Below are positions 7,401-16,305 of a stretch of DNA of 37,207 nucleotides, in pieces. The stretch spans positions 1-37,207 of the IMG/VR virus record IMGVR_UViG_3300020468_000022. One strand, 5' to 3'. This DNA is from a virus. Below the pieces are notes generated by a model, which saw only the letters and a list, made by a program, of their open reading frames with translations, did no database searches and was not told the origin of the DNA. Positions within the stretch are counted from its first letter, which is position 1; each line of letters opens with the position of its first letter. Position numbers and translations under genes: made by a program.

Positions 7401-8934
7401 AGTATATTTAGACGGTGTATATCAAAGTAAAAATAATTATTCAACTTCTGGCAGTACATTAACGTTCTCCACCGCACCACCGAACGGTACTGCTATAGAG
7501 GTTGTTCATATAAAAGCAGTTAATGCTTCGTCTTTAAATCAAAATAATTTTACAGGTAATGGATCTACAACAGCATTTACATTATCACAAAGTATTGACG
7601 ACGAAGCTAAAACCTTTGTATTTATACAAGGTGTTTATCAAGAAAAATCAACCTATAGTATATCAGGTACAACATTAACTTTTAGTACAGCACCACAAAA
7701 TGGTTATACTATTGAGGTTATGGCCTTTAGTACTATATCAGTTGGTAATCAAGGCGTAACTTCTCTTAATGGTTTAACTGGAGCAGTAACATTAGGAACG
7801 GGAACAGAATGGCAATCAGCTATCAAGACATCTAATTTTACAGCAACCGTGGGTGAAGGCTATTTTGTTGATACCACATCAGGGATTGTAACCGTTAGCC
7901 TACCTGCAGGAAGTGTAGGAGATGAAATACATTTTACAGATTACGCAACCACCTTTGATACTAATCAAATTACATTTGATGCTAATGGCAGTCAAAAAAT
8001 ATTAGGGACCACAGATAATCATAAATGTATTACAGAAAGCGCTACTGTAAGGTTAATATATCAAGATGATACTAAAGGCTGGACTGCTGATAATATTATA
8101 ACAGTAGTGGATTTAGGTATTGATTTTTTAGTTGTCGCAGGTGGGGGTGGCACAGGAACTAATACTTTCTCCGGCGTTTATTACTATCACGGTGGTGGTG
8201 GTGGTGGAGGTTTTAGATCTTCAACAGACGGAAGAGGCGGAGGTGAGGATTCTGATACAAAATTACAAATAGTTTTAGCAACTGATTATACCGTAACTGT
8301 AGGCGCAGGCGGAGCAGCTGGTGGTTACAACTCAGTAGGAGGCACAGGTGCTGATTCTGTTTTTTCTACTATAACCTCCAAAGGAGGGGGTGGCGGTGCT
8401 TCATACGCTGTTAATTCTGGTAACGGTGTAACTGGAGGCTCTGGTGGTGGTGCCAGCGGGGCTGGTAGTAATAACGCAACGGGAGGTGCGCCTTTATTAG
8501 CCCCAGGTAATATTTTACACGGATATAGAGGCGGTAATTCAGCCAGTGGGTCTTCAAGTGGGTCTGCTGGTGGTGGTGGTGCAGGAGGCCAAGGGGTCGA
8601 CCAAACTGGTAACACTACCGGGACAAATGGAGGTCCTGCAAAAGTTGCAACTATTGCAGGTTCTAATGTATATTATGCCGCTGGTGGTGGTGGTGATAGA
8701 GGATGGGGTGGAAGTCCTGGTTCTGCTGGTACAAATGCAGCTGGTGGCGCTAATTCTGGAGACGGAAGAACTGGCGGTGGTGGTACAGGTGAGTCCGGCG
8801 TAGTAATATTAAAATACCCGACCGCTTTAACAATTACAGTAGGATCTGGTTTAACGAGTTCTACTGCTAATCTAGGAACTACACATAAAGTAACAACATT
8901 TACAGCAGGGACTGGAGATATACATTTTGATTAA
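4408..8934 (+). CDS. Large tail fiber / adhesin with cupredoxin-like module and Gly-rich tip
   Basis: A 1508-residue structural protein. The N-terminus (MARISSYDQDSS) resembles the virion-attachment end of marine phage fibers. Residues about 510-600 hold a VSGTTTTINTANLTIEDN block typical of phage fiber shafts. Residues about 625-745 look like a cupredoxin fold with possible copper ligands H678, C726, H729 and M732 (motif CSAHANM). Residues 905-1107 contain three tandem repeats, each with an F/Y-TG-(N/D)-GS start and a D/Q-GVYQ core. A beta domain at about 1120-1235 precedes a C-terminal glycine-rich domain (about 1237-1508) like phage Gly-rich tip domains. It heads the fiber cluster and probably binds the host surface. 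Its start overlaps the upstream gene, so translation is probably coupled. Confidence 0.88.
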   Translation: MARISSYDQDSSLNAADKLLGTDSATGSTKNFTIDSVLGLVNDGGLVQAFDGSTFQFTDYVAPGSTPQGILNLNEGTATTTAFSAINQIFISVKDTSGLSLAEYLDNTANDFIKISKKDNLNNFGIFEVTAIQTTGSGQYRKLTVTPRGTNGNLTAGVKYFVANYSALYDQDFSDDAITEFGDVANTFFTGSTASQLTAAGSGSIITTAERTSLTNFTNNGLIHGDVVNNLVTNTTDAPLSANQGLVLKGLIDGINTLLTSDDTNLDTIQEVVDFIKTNKSTLDSLGISNISGLQAALDAKEPSVTGKGLSANDFTDALLTKLNGIAANAEVNIAHDYTTLSNKPTDVTNLGIHDVTELQDVTSTGSGAIISSAERNLITSTHATFIGFSTAERAKLAGIDVNTSTNVITDGTDSITIPTNTNTTYDLSVHDSGDDAIIRLSGSNSTTDNVTLEAGSNITLTPNSGTLTIAASLTTAAVANGSTSLVTGDHVFDYADPKFARKDQAEVFANNVTIAGDLIVSGTTTTINTANLTIEDNIMILNSGQTGTPAASLRSGIEIERGDSTNVKLQFNENTDKWEFTNDGSTFYQFPITIGDLASAKLELDHDLIIDSKIVTKHSNTVKTMVVTVVTKTAAHPAHGTGSTLGYSIDGIESPELTFAVGNTYKFDQSDSSNGTHPLLFYYNEDKTGGTYSSGVTTNGTPGQSGAYTQIIPTESTPTSLYYQCSAHANMGWKSVFNTRNLTGFTTDNLTEGSSNLYFTNARADGRIAAASIDALSDVDITTSAPSSGQALVWDGSKFEPGAVGSTLTVKDESTTLSTSATTLKFAGTGVTASGTGAEKTITIPGGTSGITIQEEGSSLSTLGTTLNFTGDAVTASGSGAVKTINIAGSGGSGGTVTIEKNVYTGDGSDVTFNTTSAIANENNVQVYIDGVYQSKDNYTTSGSTVTMSTAPGNSASVELIHMVSTSGVIARDSFTGNGSTTAYVLSMSISDENATQVYLDGVYQSKNNYSTSGSTLTFSTAPPNGTAIEVVHIKAVNASSLNQNNFTGNGSTTAFTLSQSIDDEAKTFVFIQGVYQEKSTYSISGTTLTFSTAPQNGYTIEVMAFSTISVGNQGVTSLNGLTGAVTLGTGTEWQSAIKTSNFTATVGEGYFVDTTSGIVTVSLPAGSVGDEIHFTDYATTFDTNQITFDANGSQKILGTTDNHKCITESATVRLIYQDDTKGWTADNIITVVDLGIDFLVVAGGGGTGTNTFSGVYYYHGGGGGGGFRSSTDGRGGGEDSDTKLQIVLATDYTVTVGAGGAAGGYNSVGGTGADSVFSTITSKGGGGGASYAVNSGNGVTGGSGGGASGAGSNNATGGAPLLAPGNILHGYRGGNSASGSSSGSAGGGGAGGQGVDQTGNTTGTNGGPAKVATIAGSNVYYAAGGGGDRGWGGSPGSAGTNAAGGANSGDGRTGGGGTGESGVVILKYPTALTITVGSGLTSSTANLGTTHKVTTFTAGTGDIHFD
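7120..7728 (+). repeat. Three tandem fiber repeats within the large fiber gene
   Basis: Three diverged copies of a roughly 60-residue unit start near 7120, 7333 and 7549, separated by short linkers. Each begins with TG-(D/N)-GS, has a middle (D/Q)GVYQ(S/E)K and ends with TAP followed by a hydrophobic strand. They are protein-level repeats; the DNA has diverged enough that they are not obvious direct nucleotide repeats. Such units probably trimerise as fiber shaft segments. Confidence 0.8.
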
Positions 8935-8945
8935 ATTTAACTAAT

Positions 8946-9314
8946 ATGGCACATTACGCTTTTTTAAATATGCAAAACGTCGTTACCGAAGTAATAACAG
9001 GTAAAGACGAAACAGAGGGCCCTACGAACTGGGAGATACATTATGGCAACATACGCGAACAAGTTTGTAAAAGAACTTCTTATAATACAGTTGCAGGGGA
9101 GCATAAACTAGGTGGGACACCATTTAGAAAAAACTATGCAGGTATTGGTTATACTTATGACGTTGCAAGGGATGCTTTTATACCTCCTCAGCCTTATGCT
9201 AGTTGGACATTAAACAATGATAAGTGTATATGGGAACCCCCGGTAGAACAGCCATCGGATGGTAAACGATATACATGGAATGAAGACACGAAGTCTTGGG
9301 ACGAAATAACTTAA
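8946..9314 (+). CDS. Conserved marine phage fiber-associated protein
   Basis: A 122-residue protein beginning MAHYAFLNMQNVV. It carries FRKNYAGIGYTYD, then DAFIPPQPYASW, then GKRYTWNEDTKSW, a motif series found in a widespread protein family of cyanophages and pelagiphages, usually encoded next to tail fiber genes and annotated as hypothetical. Aromatic residues recur through the C-terminal half. It is not membrane associated. Its place between two Gly-rich adhesin genes suggests a tail fiber accessory or assembly role, but that is inference. Family membership is from recall of the motif pattern, not a search. Confidence 0.8.
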   Translation: MAHYAFLNMQNVVTEVITGKDETEGPTNWEIHYGNIREQVCKRTSYNTVAGEHKLGGTPFRKNYAGIGYTYDVARDAFIPPQPYASWTLNNDKCIWEPPVEQPSDGKRYTWNEDTKSWDEIT

Positions 9315-9315
9315 T

Positions 9316-10269
9316 ATGGCACAAACTAAAGTAAAATATCCAGGATTAATAGACTTTGAAACTACAACTGTTGATTTTTTAGTTATAGCTGGAGGGGGAG
9401 GCGGTCCCACCGGACATCAAGCTGGAGGTGGTGGTGCTGGGGGCTACAGAGCATCCTACAATAACGAACCTTCAGGAGGAGGAGCAGGCTCTGAAAGCTC
9501 AATTGTTGTAAACAATGACGGTACTAACTACACTGTAACAGTTGGCGCAGGCGGAGCTGGCGGCCCAGCTTTAAATGCTATAACATCAGGTAGTTATCCT
9601 GGTAATGGTAGCAATTCGGTATTTGCAACTGTAACTTCTATAGGTGGAGGAGCGGGTGCATCTTATTGGAATGGTACTGGGCAGAATAACGATGGAGATG
9701 GTGGCAATAAAGGTAGAGATGGTGGTTCTGGTGGAGGTACTGGATTAAGACAAATGAACGCTTTAGCTGGAGGTAGCGGAACTACAAATCAAGGATATGC
9801 CGGAGGCGGTATCAATGGCAGTTATATTTCACCTTATTCAGGAGCTGGTGGTGGCGGAGCTGGTGCTGTAGGAGTAACTACAGGTGCTTCTGGAACACTT
9901 GGAAATGGTGGAAATGGAGTAAGTTCTACTATTACAGGTTCTGCTGTAACAAGAGCCGGTGGTGGTGGTGGTGGATGTTACGAGGGAAGCTCTCTAGCCG
10001 CTGGGGGAACAGGCGGCGGAGGTGCCGGTGGAAAACTTAATTCATCTACAGCAGCAACAGCGGGTTCTGTAAATACAGGGGGTGGTGCCGGCGGCGAAGG
10101 CATTAACAATACAGCTGGCAAAGCAGGTGGGTCAGGTGTTGTAATTTTAAGATACTCTAATACCCGAACAATAACTATAGGATCTGGTCTAACTGGAACA
10201 ACCGCCACGGTTGGGAGCGACAAAGTTACTACTTTTACTGCAGGGACTGGAACTATACAATTTGATTAA
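9316..10269 (+). CDS. Glycine-rich adhesin domain protein
   Basis: A 317-residue protein consisting almost wholly of a Gly-rich domain. It begins after a short N-terminus with DFLVIAGGGG and includes many GGGGAGG-type runs interrupted by Ser, Asn, Ala and Tyr, and it ends with TTFTAGTGTIQFD. This resembles the Gly-rich receptor-binding domains of phage tail proteins. The same domain with nearly the same ending forms the C-terminus of the 1508-residue fiber upstream, so the two are paralogous. The start ATG is 2 bases after the preceding stop. It may be a separate tip protein that co-assembles with the fibers. Confidence 0.82.
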   Translation: MAQTKVKYPGLIDFETTTVDFLVIAGGGGGPTGHQAGGGGAGGYRASYNNEPSGGGAGSESSIVVNNDGTNYTVTVGAGGAGGPALNAITSGSYPGNGSNSVFATVTSIGGGAGASYWNGTGQNNDGDGGNKGRDGGSGGGTGLRQMNALAGGSGTTNQGYAGGGINGSYISPYSGAGGGGAGAVGVTTGASGTLGNGGNGVSSTITGSAVTRAGGGGGGCYEGSSLAAGGTGGGGAGGKLNSSTAATAGSVNTGGGAGGEGINNTAGKAGGSGVVILRYSNTRTITIGSGLTGTTATVGSDKVTTFTAGTGTIQFD

Positions 10270-10271
10270 TT

Positions 10272-10619
10272 ATGGCAATAACAAAAGTAACAAGCAACGT
10301 ATTATCAGACGATTCGGTCTCTTATGACAAACTAGGCGTAGAATTTACAGCATCTTCTGCATTGTCTGGAACAGCGATAGATTGGGATGTAGCTCAAGTG
10401 TTTACAAAAACACTTAGTGGTGCTACAACATTTACATATACTAATGATGAAATAGGTATGGTAAAAGATCTTGTATTAACTGGTGACTATGCAATTACAT
10501 GGCCTTCAGGAACTAAAATAATAACAGGTACATATGACGGTTCTGTTGCAAACTTAATACAAGTTGTCAAAACAGCAGCCGGTCAATACTGGTTATCAAT
10601 TTCAAAAGAAGCAACATAA
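10272..10619 (+). CDS. Small fiber-associated beta protein
   Basis: A 115-residue protein starting MAITKVTSNVLSDDSV, a pattern seen at the start of many marine phage fiber proteins. The rest is beta-rich and polar (for example TKTLSGATTFTYTNDEIG and YDGSVANLIQVVKT). There is no membrane segment or cysteine. It lies 2 bases after the Gly-rich protein and its stop overlaps the following ATG (TAATG). It is probably a short accessory fiber or tip-linker module; its exact role is unknown. Confidence 0.68.
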   Translation: MAITKVTSNVLSDDSVSYDKLGVEFTASSALSGTAIDWDVAQVFTKTLSGATTFTYTNDEIGMVKDLVLTGDYAITWPSGTKIITGTYDGSVANLIQVVKTAAGQYWLSISKEAT

Positions 10620-11155
10620 TGATAGCAATAGAAAGATCAGGAACAATACAAACCTTTACTAGACTTCCAAATGAATGGAATGACGATAAAGGGTATCATA
10701 TAAATTTTAGGAAAATTACAAATAAAGAAGACTACGGTTTTTACGACGTTGTAACCCCCTCTTATGATCCCGTTACGCAATCTCTTTCACAGATTTTTTG
10801 GGATGCTGATAATAAAGTATTTACATATACTGTAAACAATACTGATTTTGATGCTACATATACAGTTGAAGTAGAAGATGAAGAAGGCAATAAAACAGAA
10901 GAAACAAGGTCTGTATATGATAAAGATAAATTAAAAGCAGATATTATTTCTAGTGTTAAAAGAGATGCTAATAATTTATTATCTCCAACTGATTGGTATG
11001 CTAGTAGAAAATCTGAATTAAGCACAGCTATACCTGATTCTGTATTAGCGTCTAGAAAATCTATTAGAGATAAAGTTAATATAATAGAAACACAAGTTAA
11101 TGCTTTAGACAACGTTGAAAGTATACTAAAATTTACATATACTCTTACTGAATAA
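10619..11155 (+). CDS. Phage structural protein with tail-chaperone-like C-terminus
   Basis: A 178-residue protein. The first 100 residues are mostly beta with many acidic and aromatic residues. The rest is helical and includes LLSPTDWYASRKSE followed by RKSIRDKVNIIE, which resembles the C-terminal region of the Phage_tail_APC-like proteins encoded next to tail fibers (an LLxxTDW block then a helix with conserved Arg). It may therefore help fold or assemble the fibers. The stop codon ends immediately before the ATG of the next gene. The family link is suggestive only. Confidence 0.65.
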   Translation: MIAIERSGTIQTFTRLPNEWNDDKGYHINFRKITNKEDYGFYDVVTPSYDPVTQSLSQIFWDADNKVFTYTVNNTDFDATYTVEVEDEEGNKTEETRSVYDKDKLKADIISSVKRDANNLLSPTDWYASRKSELSTAIPDSVLASRKSIRDKVNIIETQVNALDNVESILKFTYTLTE

Positions 11156-14100
11156 ATGTTAGGTAAAAAACTTATTAATCCAGGCGCTGTTGCCTGTACT
11201 ACAGACACTGCCCAAATATTAGATGGAGATACAACGCAATCTACAGCTCTATATAGATTTGAAGACAACGCTAACGACACTGCATCTGGCACTGGTAAAT
11301 TTGGTAAAGGAGCAAGATTTACATCAGCACTTACTACAAGAGTAGATCTATCATCAAATGCAGCATTTGCTAAATCAAATGATTTTTCTTTATCTATGTG
11401 GTTTTACATTGATACAATGGCTTCTGGTGATAATCAAACGATTCTTGCTTATAATACTAGCCTTACTCCTAGGTATTTCATTATGTTTAATAACGGCAAT
11501 ATTGGGAATATTAGATTTTATGGGGGTGGGTCTACTAACCGTTATTCAGCAAATAATTTATTTTCTGCCGGATCATGGTATCATTTAGCTGTATCTAAAT
11601 CATCTACAGCAGGTCTTGTGGTATATTTAAATGGTACTGCTGTTATAACTCAAACAGGAGAAACTGCTGCTTATACAAACGGAAGTCAAGCTAATAGTAA
11701 AAATTGTATAGGTGCTTATTACGCGGCAAATAGTCATCTTTATCAATTTAAAGGTAAAATAGATCAATTTCGAGTATTCAATAAGCCAATAACTCAAGCG
11801 GAAGTAAATACTCTTTATACCGAAACATCTTCTACTGTTAATACATTACAAATTTTAGGCGACACAAGCTGTATTGCAACATATACTTTTGAAGGAAACG
11901 CAGATGATTTATCTAATAATTATGATGGAACCGCTACATCAGATGTAACATATGATTATAGCGGTACTGCATCTAATGTAACTTATGTTGCAGGCAAGTT
12001 TGATAAAGCTGCTGTATTTAACGGGAGTAGTAGTAAGATAGTATTGCCAAACTCATCATTAGGAATAACCGATGCCTCTAATTTCAGCTTCAGTTGTTGG
12101 TTTAATACTAATTCATCAACGCAAGACAACCAAGGTATTCTTTGGGCAAACGGAAGTAATACGGGCGTAAGATTTGGTGTAGGTATAAATTCAACAAGTC
12201 AGGGTGGAGACACTTCTGTTTATTTTGGAGTAGGTACATCTTCTTTTACTTATATAAATTCAGGTACATCAGCCTTTACTGCAAACACTTGGGTTCACGT
12301 TGTTGGTGTAAAATCTTCAACAACAGGAATGAGCCTTTATGTCAATAATGTTTTAAAAGCAACTAATACAGGAGCAACAGGGGCTGCGTCTACAACTTCA
12401 ACAGGAGACAATAGAATAGGGGGCTATAAAACTACCGCAGAAAGCAGTTGGTTTAATGGTAAAATAGACCAAGTAAGAATATTTGATAAAGCGTTAAGTC
12501 CCGGCGAAGTAAATAGTCTTTATAATGAAACTACAACTACTGTAGCACTAACTACTATAAGCAACCCATCTACTATTGCATATTATAAAATGGCTGATGC
12601 TTCAGATGAAACTGGCTCTTATAATGGAACAGCTTCAACTGTAAATTTTAATGTTCAAGGTAAATATGGTTTTGCTGCAGAATTTAATGGTAGCAGCAGC
12701 TATATGTCTTTTCCAGCCCCTTATTCTCATACCTCAAATGAAGATAATATAACTGTTTCTTGGTGGATGAATGGAGATACTGCTTTTTCAAATGGTAGCT
12801 TTTGGGGTATTTTAGGTGGAGAAATAGCTAACTCTTCTGGTAACGCGGGAACTATTAATATAAATGCGTATGGAAAAGGAACTAACCAAGTATATATTTC
12901 ACTTACAAGAATATGGGGTAATAGTGCAAGATACCACGCATCTAGTTCTACTTCAAGTAGCGATTGGGTTACAATGATACCCGGTCAATGGTATCATAAT
13001 GTGCTAACTTACGATCCTGCTACAAATTCTTCTAAATACTATGTAGACGGTACTTTAATATATAATATTACATTTACAACATATACAACAAGTGGGAATT
13101 ATACTAACAGTACTTTAGCTTGGGGAAAATATCGAAATGGAGCGCATTATTTTAATGGTAAAATAGATCAAGCAAGATTTTTTAATAAAGTAATTAGTGC
13201 GGATGAAGTTACAAAACTTTATAATGAAATACAATGTGCTGACACTATAACTACCCCTGAGGACTATTTTAATACGGTATTATATACAGGTAATGCAACA
13301 GCACGATCTATAGGAGTGGGGTTTCAACCAGATTTTACATGGATAAAAGATAGAACTACAAACTACTCTCATGTATTACTAGATTCCGTTCGTGGAGTTA
13401 ACTCGGAACTAAATTCTAATGATGACTCTGCAGTGTACACTGAAACTAATGGATTAACTGCTTTTACTTCTACGGGATTTAATTTAGGAAATTTAGAATA
13501 TAGTTATAATAAAAATAATGATAATTATGTATCTTGGAACTGGAAAGCAAGTAGCTTAATAAATAAATCAGCTTCTTTTAATGGGAGTAGTTCTGTTATA
13601 ACAATAAATAGTTCTTTTGATTTTAGTTCAAGTTTTTCAATTTCAATGTGGTTCAACGCCGACGCTTTACCCTCTAGTACTTATGTGCCATTGTTTTTTA
13701 CAGATGGGTATGGAGGGTCTAACTCAGATTATGGAGTTGCTTTATATTTGTACGGTAATACTATAAAGCCCTGGATAGACAGGCAGGCAACATATACTAA
13801 CATTTTTACCGCAGGAACGTTGTATACAGGCACTTGGTATCATGTAGTACTAAATAGAGACTATAATTCTAAGTGGGAATTATTTTTAAATGGTTCTTCG
13901 CTGGGCACTTATACAAGCGCTGGTTTAACTGATAACTACACTCCTAGTTCTTTTAGCACAATAGGGAAGCATGCTAATAGCGCTATGTGGTTTGACGGAA
14001 GAATAGATCAAACGCGTATTTTTAATAAGGCACTAAGTTCTTCAGAAGTTACAACACTTTACAACGAAACATCTTCTACAATCAACACTCTACAAGTGCT

Positions 14101-15880
14101 AAGTGATACTAGTTGTATTGCTGCATACCCTTTAGGGATTGATGCTAATGACTTAGACACATCAACACCTCAAAATGGAACTGCAAGTAATGTAGTTTTT
14201 GATAATCCAGGGCATTTAACTAGGAATAATAACGGAACAATAGAAAGTACAGTTAGTGCATCACCAGAATCTGGGTTTAGTATTGTTACATATAGCCCTA
14301 ATAATACAGTTGGTATGTCTATAGGGCATGGTTTGAGTCAGGCCCCTTCTCTCGTAATTACCAAAAGATTAGATACTTCTCAAGATTGGGGAGTTTATAC
14401 TAATGTATCTACGGGTAATACTACAACTAACTGGCTGTCTTTAAATGATACTGATGCTTATGGGTCTGGTAATTTTATGACTTTAAAATCCACTACTTTA
14501 GAACTTCCTGCAACAGGTGCATTTTGGGGTAACGGCGGAAATCAAGTAGCATACTGTTTTGCAAATGTAGACGGTTACCAGCATATAGGGTCTTATGTCG
14601 GGACCGCGGGTACCGGACCATTTGTTTATACAGGATTTGAACCCGCTTGGCTCATGATAAAAGAAGTATCAAATACTGGTAATTGGTGTATATATGATAA
14701 TAAAAGAGATACGGTCAATCCTAATAACGTAGTATTAGCGGCTAATTCAAGTAATGCAGAAAGCTCTTATTCAAGCGGTTATAATGTTAATTTTCACACT
14801 AATGGTTTTGAAATTGCCGAAAATACTTCCAATGATTTAAATACATCTGGTAGCACCTACATTTTCATGGCTATAGCTGCTAACCCAGATACTACAGCAC
14901 CTACTGAAGCTAATAGTTTTAAAACAGCATTATATACAGGAAATAATGGTACTAAATCTATAACAGGTGTTGGCTTTAAACCGGATTTTACTTGGATAAA
15001 AGCAAGAACAGACACAAGGTCACACACTTTAATAGATAGCGTTCGAGGTGCTACAAGAATAATACAGTCAGAAAGCACAGCTGCTGAATGGGATGGTTCG
15101 TCTTATATAGCATCTTTAGATTCAGATGGTTTTACAGTTAAAAGTAACGCCGCTTTTATTAATAGTTCATCTCAAAATTACGTCTCATGGAATTGGAAAG
15201 GCTTAGACCACGATAGAAATTTAGCTGCTATAAATACAGACGGTAGTATCCCAAGTATAGTCAGTGCAAATCCTGCTGCTGGGTTTAGTATTGTTTCGTT
15301 GGATAAACCAAATACCAATACCGATACATACGGACACGGATTATCATCTGTACCTGAAATGATAATTTTAAAAAGAACTGCAAGTTCTGATGATTGGCAC
15401 GTTTATCATAAAGATTTAGGTAATACAGTAAGAATAAGTTTAAATTCAAGTGCTGCAAAAGTAACAGGCACAGGTGTATGGGGATCTACTACACCAACTG
15501 CAAGTTTATTTACATTACAAAATCAAACTGGTGGAGCACATATTGCTTATTGTTTTCACAGCGTTGCAGGTTATAGTAAGATAGGAATTTATCAGGGGAA
15601 CAGCTCTACAACTGGGCCATTAGTTTCTGTTGGCTTTGAGCCAAGTTTTATAATGGTAAAAGGAACCACATCAGGTTATGCAAGCCATTGGGTAATAATA
15701 GATTCGATTAGAGATACTGATACAGTAAAAGATAAAAGAGTATTGGCAAACTTAACTAATGCAGAATCAGATGATGCTAACTGGGCGGTTGAATTTAATT
15801 CTGACGGCTTTCAACCAAAATCTACTTTTTCTGGTTTTAATCATTCATCAGGTACTTATTTATATATGGCATTTAAATAA
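11156..15880 (+). CDS. Giant LamG-module adhesin
   Basis: A 1574-residue mosaic surface protein. Four concanavalin A/LamG-like jelly-roll modules occur at about residues 30-223, 237-458, 474-690 and 805-970. Each ends with G(K/R)IDQ followed by the pattern LYxE. A different module type, with GVGFQPDFTWIKDR or GVGFKPDFTWIKAR, occurs at about 702-800 and 1257-1350, and related GFSIV modules with a GHGL motif at about 1030-1238 and 1360-1574 (similar to DUF7483-type domains). These modules probably bind carbohydrate on the host. Internal duplications are evident. Its stop is 9 bases upstream of the holin start, so it ends the fiber cluster. Confidence 0.87.
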   Translation: MLGKKLINPGAVACTTDTAQILDGDTTQSTALYRFEDNANDTASGTGKFGKGARFTSALTTRVDLSSNAAFAKSNDFSLSMWFYIDTMASGDNQTILAYNTSLTPRYFIMFNNGNIGNIRFYGGGSTNRYSANNLFSAGSWYHLAVSKSSTAGLVVYLNGTAVITQTGETAAYTNGSQANSKNCIGAYYAANSHLYQFKGKIDQFRVFNKPITQAEVNTLYTETSSTVNTLQILGDTSCIATYTFEGNADDLSNNYDGTATSDVTYDYSGTASNVTYVAGKFDKAAVFNGSSSKIVLPNSSLGITDASNFSFSCWFNTNSSTQDNQGILWANGSNTGVRFGVGINSTSQGGDTSVYFGVGTSSFTYINSGTSAFTANTWVHVVGVKSSTTGMSLYVNNVLKATNTGATGAASTTSTGDNRIGGYKTTAESSWFNGKIDQVRIFDKALSPGEVNSLYNETTTTVALTTISNPSTIAYYKMADASDETGSYNGTASTVNFNVQGKYGFAAEFNGSSSYMSFPAPYSHTSNEDNITVSWWMNGDTAFSNGSFWGILGGEIANSSGNAGTININAYGKGTNQVYISLTRIWGNSARYHASSSTSSSDWVTMIPGQWYHNVLTYDPATNSSKYYVDGTLIYNITFTTYTTSGNYTNSTLAWGKYRNGAHYFNGKIDQARFFNKVISADEVTKLYNEIQCADTITTPEDYFNTVLYTGNATARSIGVGFQPDFTWIKDRTTNYSHVLLDSVRGVNSELNSNDDSAVYTETNGLTAFTSTGFNLGNLEYSYNKNNDNYVSWNWKASSLINKSASFNGSSSVITINSSFDFSSSFSISMWFNADALPSSTYVPLFFTDGYGGSNSDYGVALYLYGNTIKPWIDRQATYTNIFTAGTLYTGTWYHVVLNRDYNSKWELFLNGSSLGTYTSAGLTDNYTPSSFSTIGKHANSAMWFDGRIDQTRIFNKALSSSEVTTLYNETSSTINTLQVLSDTSCIAAYPLGIDANDLDTSTPQNGTASNVVFDNPGHLTRNNNGTIESTVSASPESGFSIVTYSPNNTVGMSIGHGLSQAPSLVITKRLDTSQDWGVYTNVSTGNTTTNWLSLNDTDAYGSGNFMTLKSTTLELPATGAFWGNGGNQVAYCFANVDGYQHIGSYVGTAGTGPFVYTGFEPAWLMIKEVSNTGNWCIYDNKRDTVNPNNVVLAANSSNAESSYSSGYNVNFHTNGFEIAENTSNDLNTSGSTYIFMAIAANPDTTAPTEANSFKTALYTGNNGTKSITGVGFKPDFTWIKARTDTRSHTLIDSVRGATRIIQSESTAAEWDGSSYIASLDSDGFTVKSNAAFINSSSQNYVSWNWKGLDHDRNLAAINTDGSIPSIVSANPAAGFSIVSLDKPNTNTDTYGHGLSSVPEMIILKRTASSDDWHVYHKDLGNTVRISLNSSAAKVTGTGVWGSTTPTASLFTLQNQTGGAHIAYCFHSVAGYSKIGIYQGNSSTTGPLVSVGFEPSFIMVKGTTSGYASHWVIIDSIRDTDTVKDKRVLANLTNAESDDANWAVEFNSDGFQPKSTFSGFNHSSGTYLYMAFK
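11240..14065 (+). repeat. Four LamG-like modules interrupted by one GVGF-type module
   Basis: Protein-level repeats at roughly 11240-11823, 11865-12530, 12575-13220 and 13570-14065. Shared marks are FNGSSS near the start (modules 2-4), a W-Y/V-H strand in the middle, and G(K/R)IDQ near the end. Between modules 3 and 4 lies a GVGF/WIK-type module. Boundaries are approximate. Confidence 0.8.
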
Positions 15881-15888
15881 AATTAAAT

Positions 15889-16305
15889 ATGGCAAAAAAA
15901 CGTTTTAAAGATACCGGCGTTGGGAAATTCTTATTAGAAAAAATTCCTAACGTCGTTGGCGCAATAGCAGGCGATACACCTGTAGGTTCTGTAATACAAG
16001 CTATTATAGGTGGCTCTGATATGTCAGAAGGAGATAAAAAAATTGCACTTAAAAAATTAGATATTGAAAGAGCTGAAATAGATGGCACAACAAGACGCTG
16101 GGTTGCAGATGCAACTTCGGGTTCATGGCTTGCGGCAAATGTTCGTCCTTTAACTTTAGTTTTTTTAACGGTAAGTTACGTAGCCGGCTGGTATATGGGC
16201 TACCCTTTAGATTCAATAACTGGTCTTCTTACTATTGTAATTGGCGGTTATTTCGGATCGCGTGGAGTTGAAAAAGTATTTGGAAATAGCAAACATCAAA
16301 AATGA
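15889..16305 (+). CDS. Holin, 3TM/GTA_holin-like
   Basis: A 138-residue protein with an N-terminal soluble part (KRFKDTGVGKFLLEKIPNVV, then a Gly-rich loop) and two clear membrane helices, at about residues 90-107 (TLVFLTVSYVAGWYMG) and 110-130 (ITGLLTIVIGGYFGSRGVEKV). The RPLTLVFLTV to GGYFGSRGVEKV pattern matches the GTA_holin_3TM family. Holins assemble in the inner membrane and open it at lysis. It starts the cassette containing the peptidase at 16457, and its TGA overlaps the ATG of the small membrane protein. The start follows a typical AAATTAAAT leader. Confidence 0.85.
   Translation: MAKKRFKDTGVGKFLLEKIPNVVGAIAGDTPVGSVIQAIIGGSDMSEGDKKIALKKLDIERAEIDGTTRRWVADATSGSWLAANVRPLTLVFLTVSYVAGWYMGYPLDSITGLLTIVIGGYFGSRGVEKVFGNSKHQK

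Noticed and set aside
8546-8803. Val-rich 85-residue frame in the + strand
   Set aside because: It is a frame-shifted reading of Gly codon runs in the fiber tip (GGT/GGA reading as GTG/GAG), not a gene.
4408-15880. Diversity-generating retroelement in the fiber cluster
   Set aside because: No reverse transcriptase or template repeat was found in the window; repeats here are protein-level duplications.
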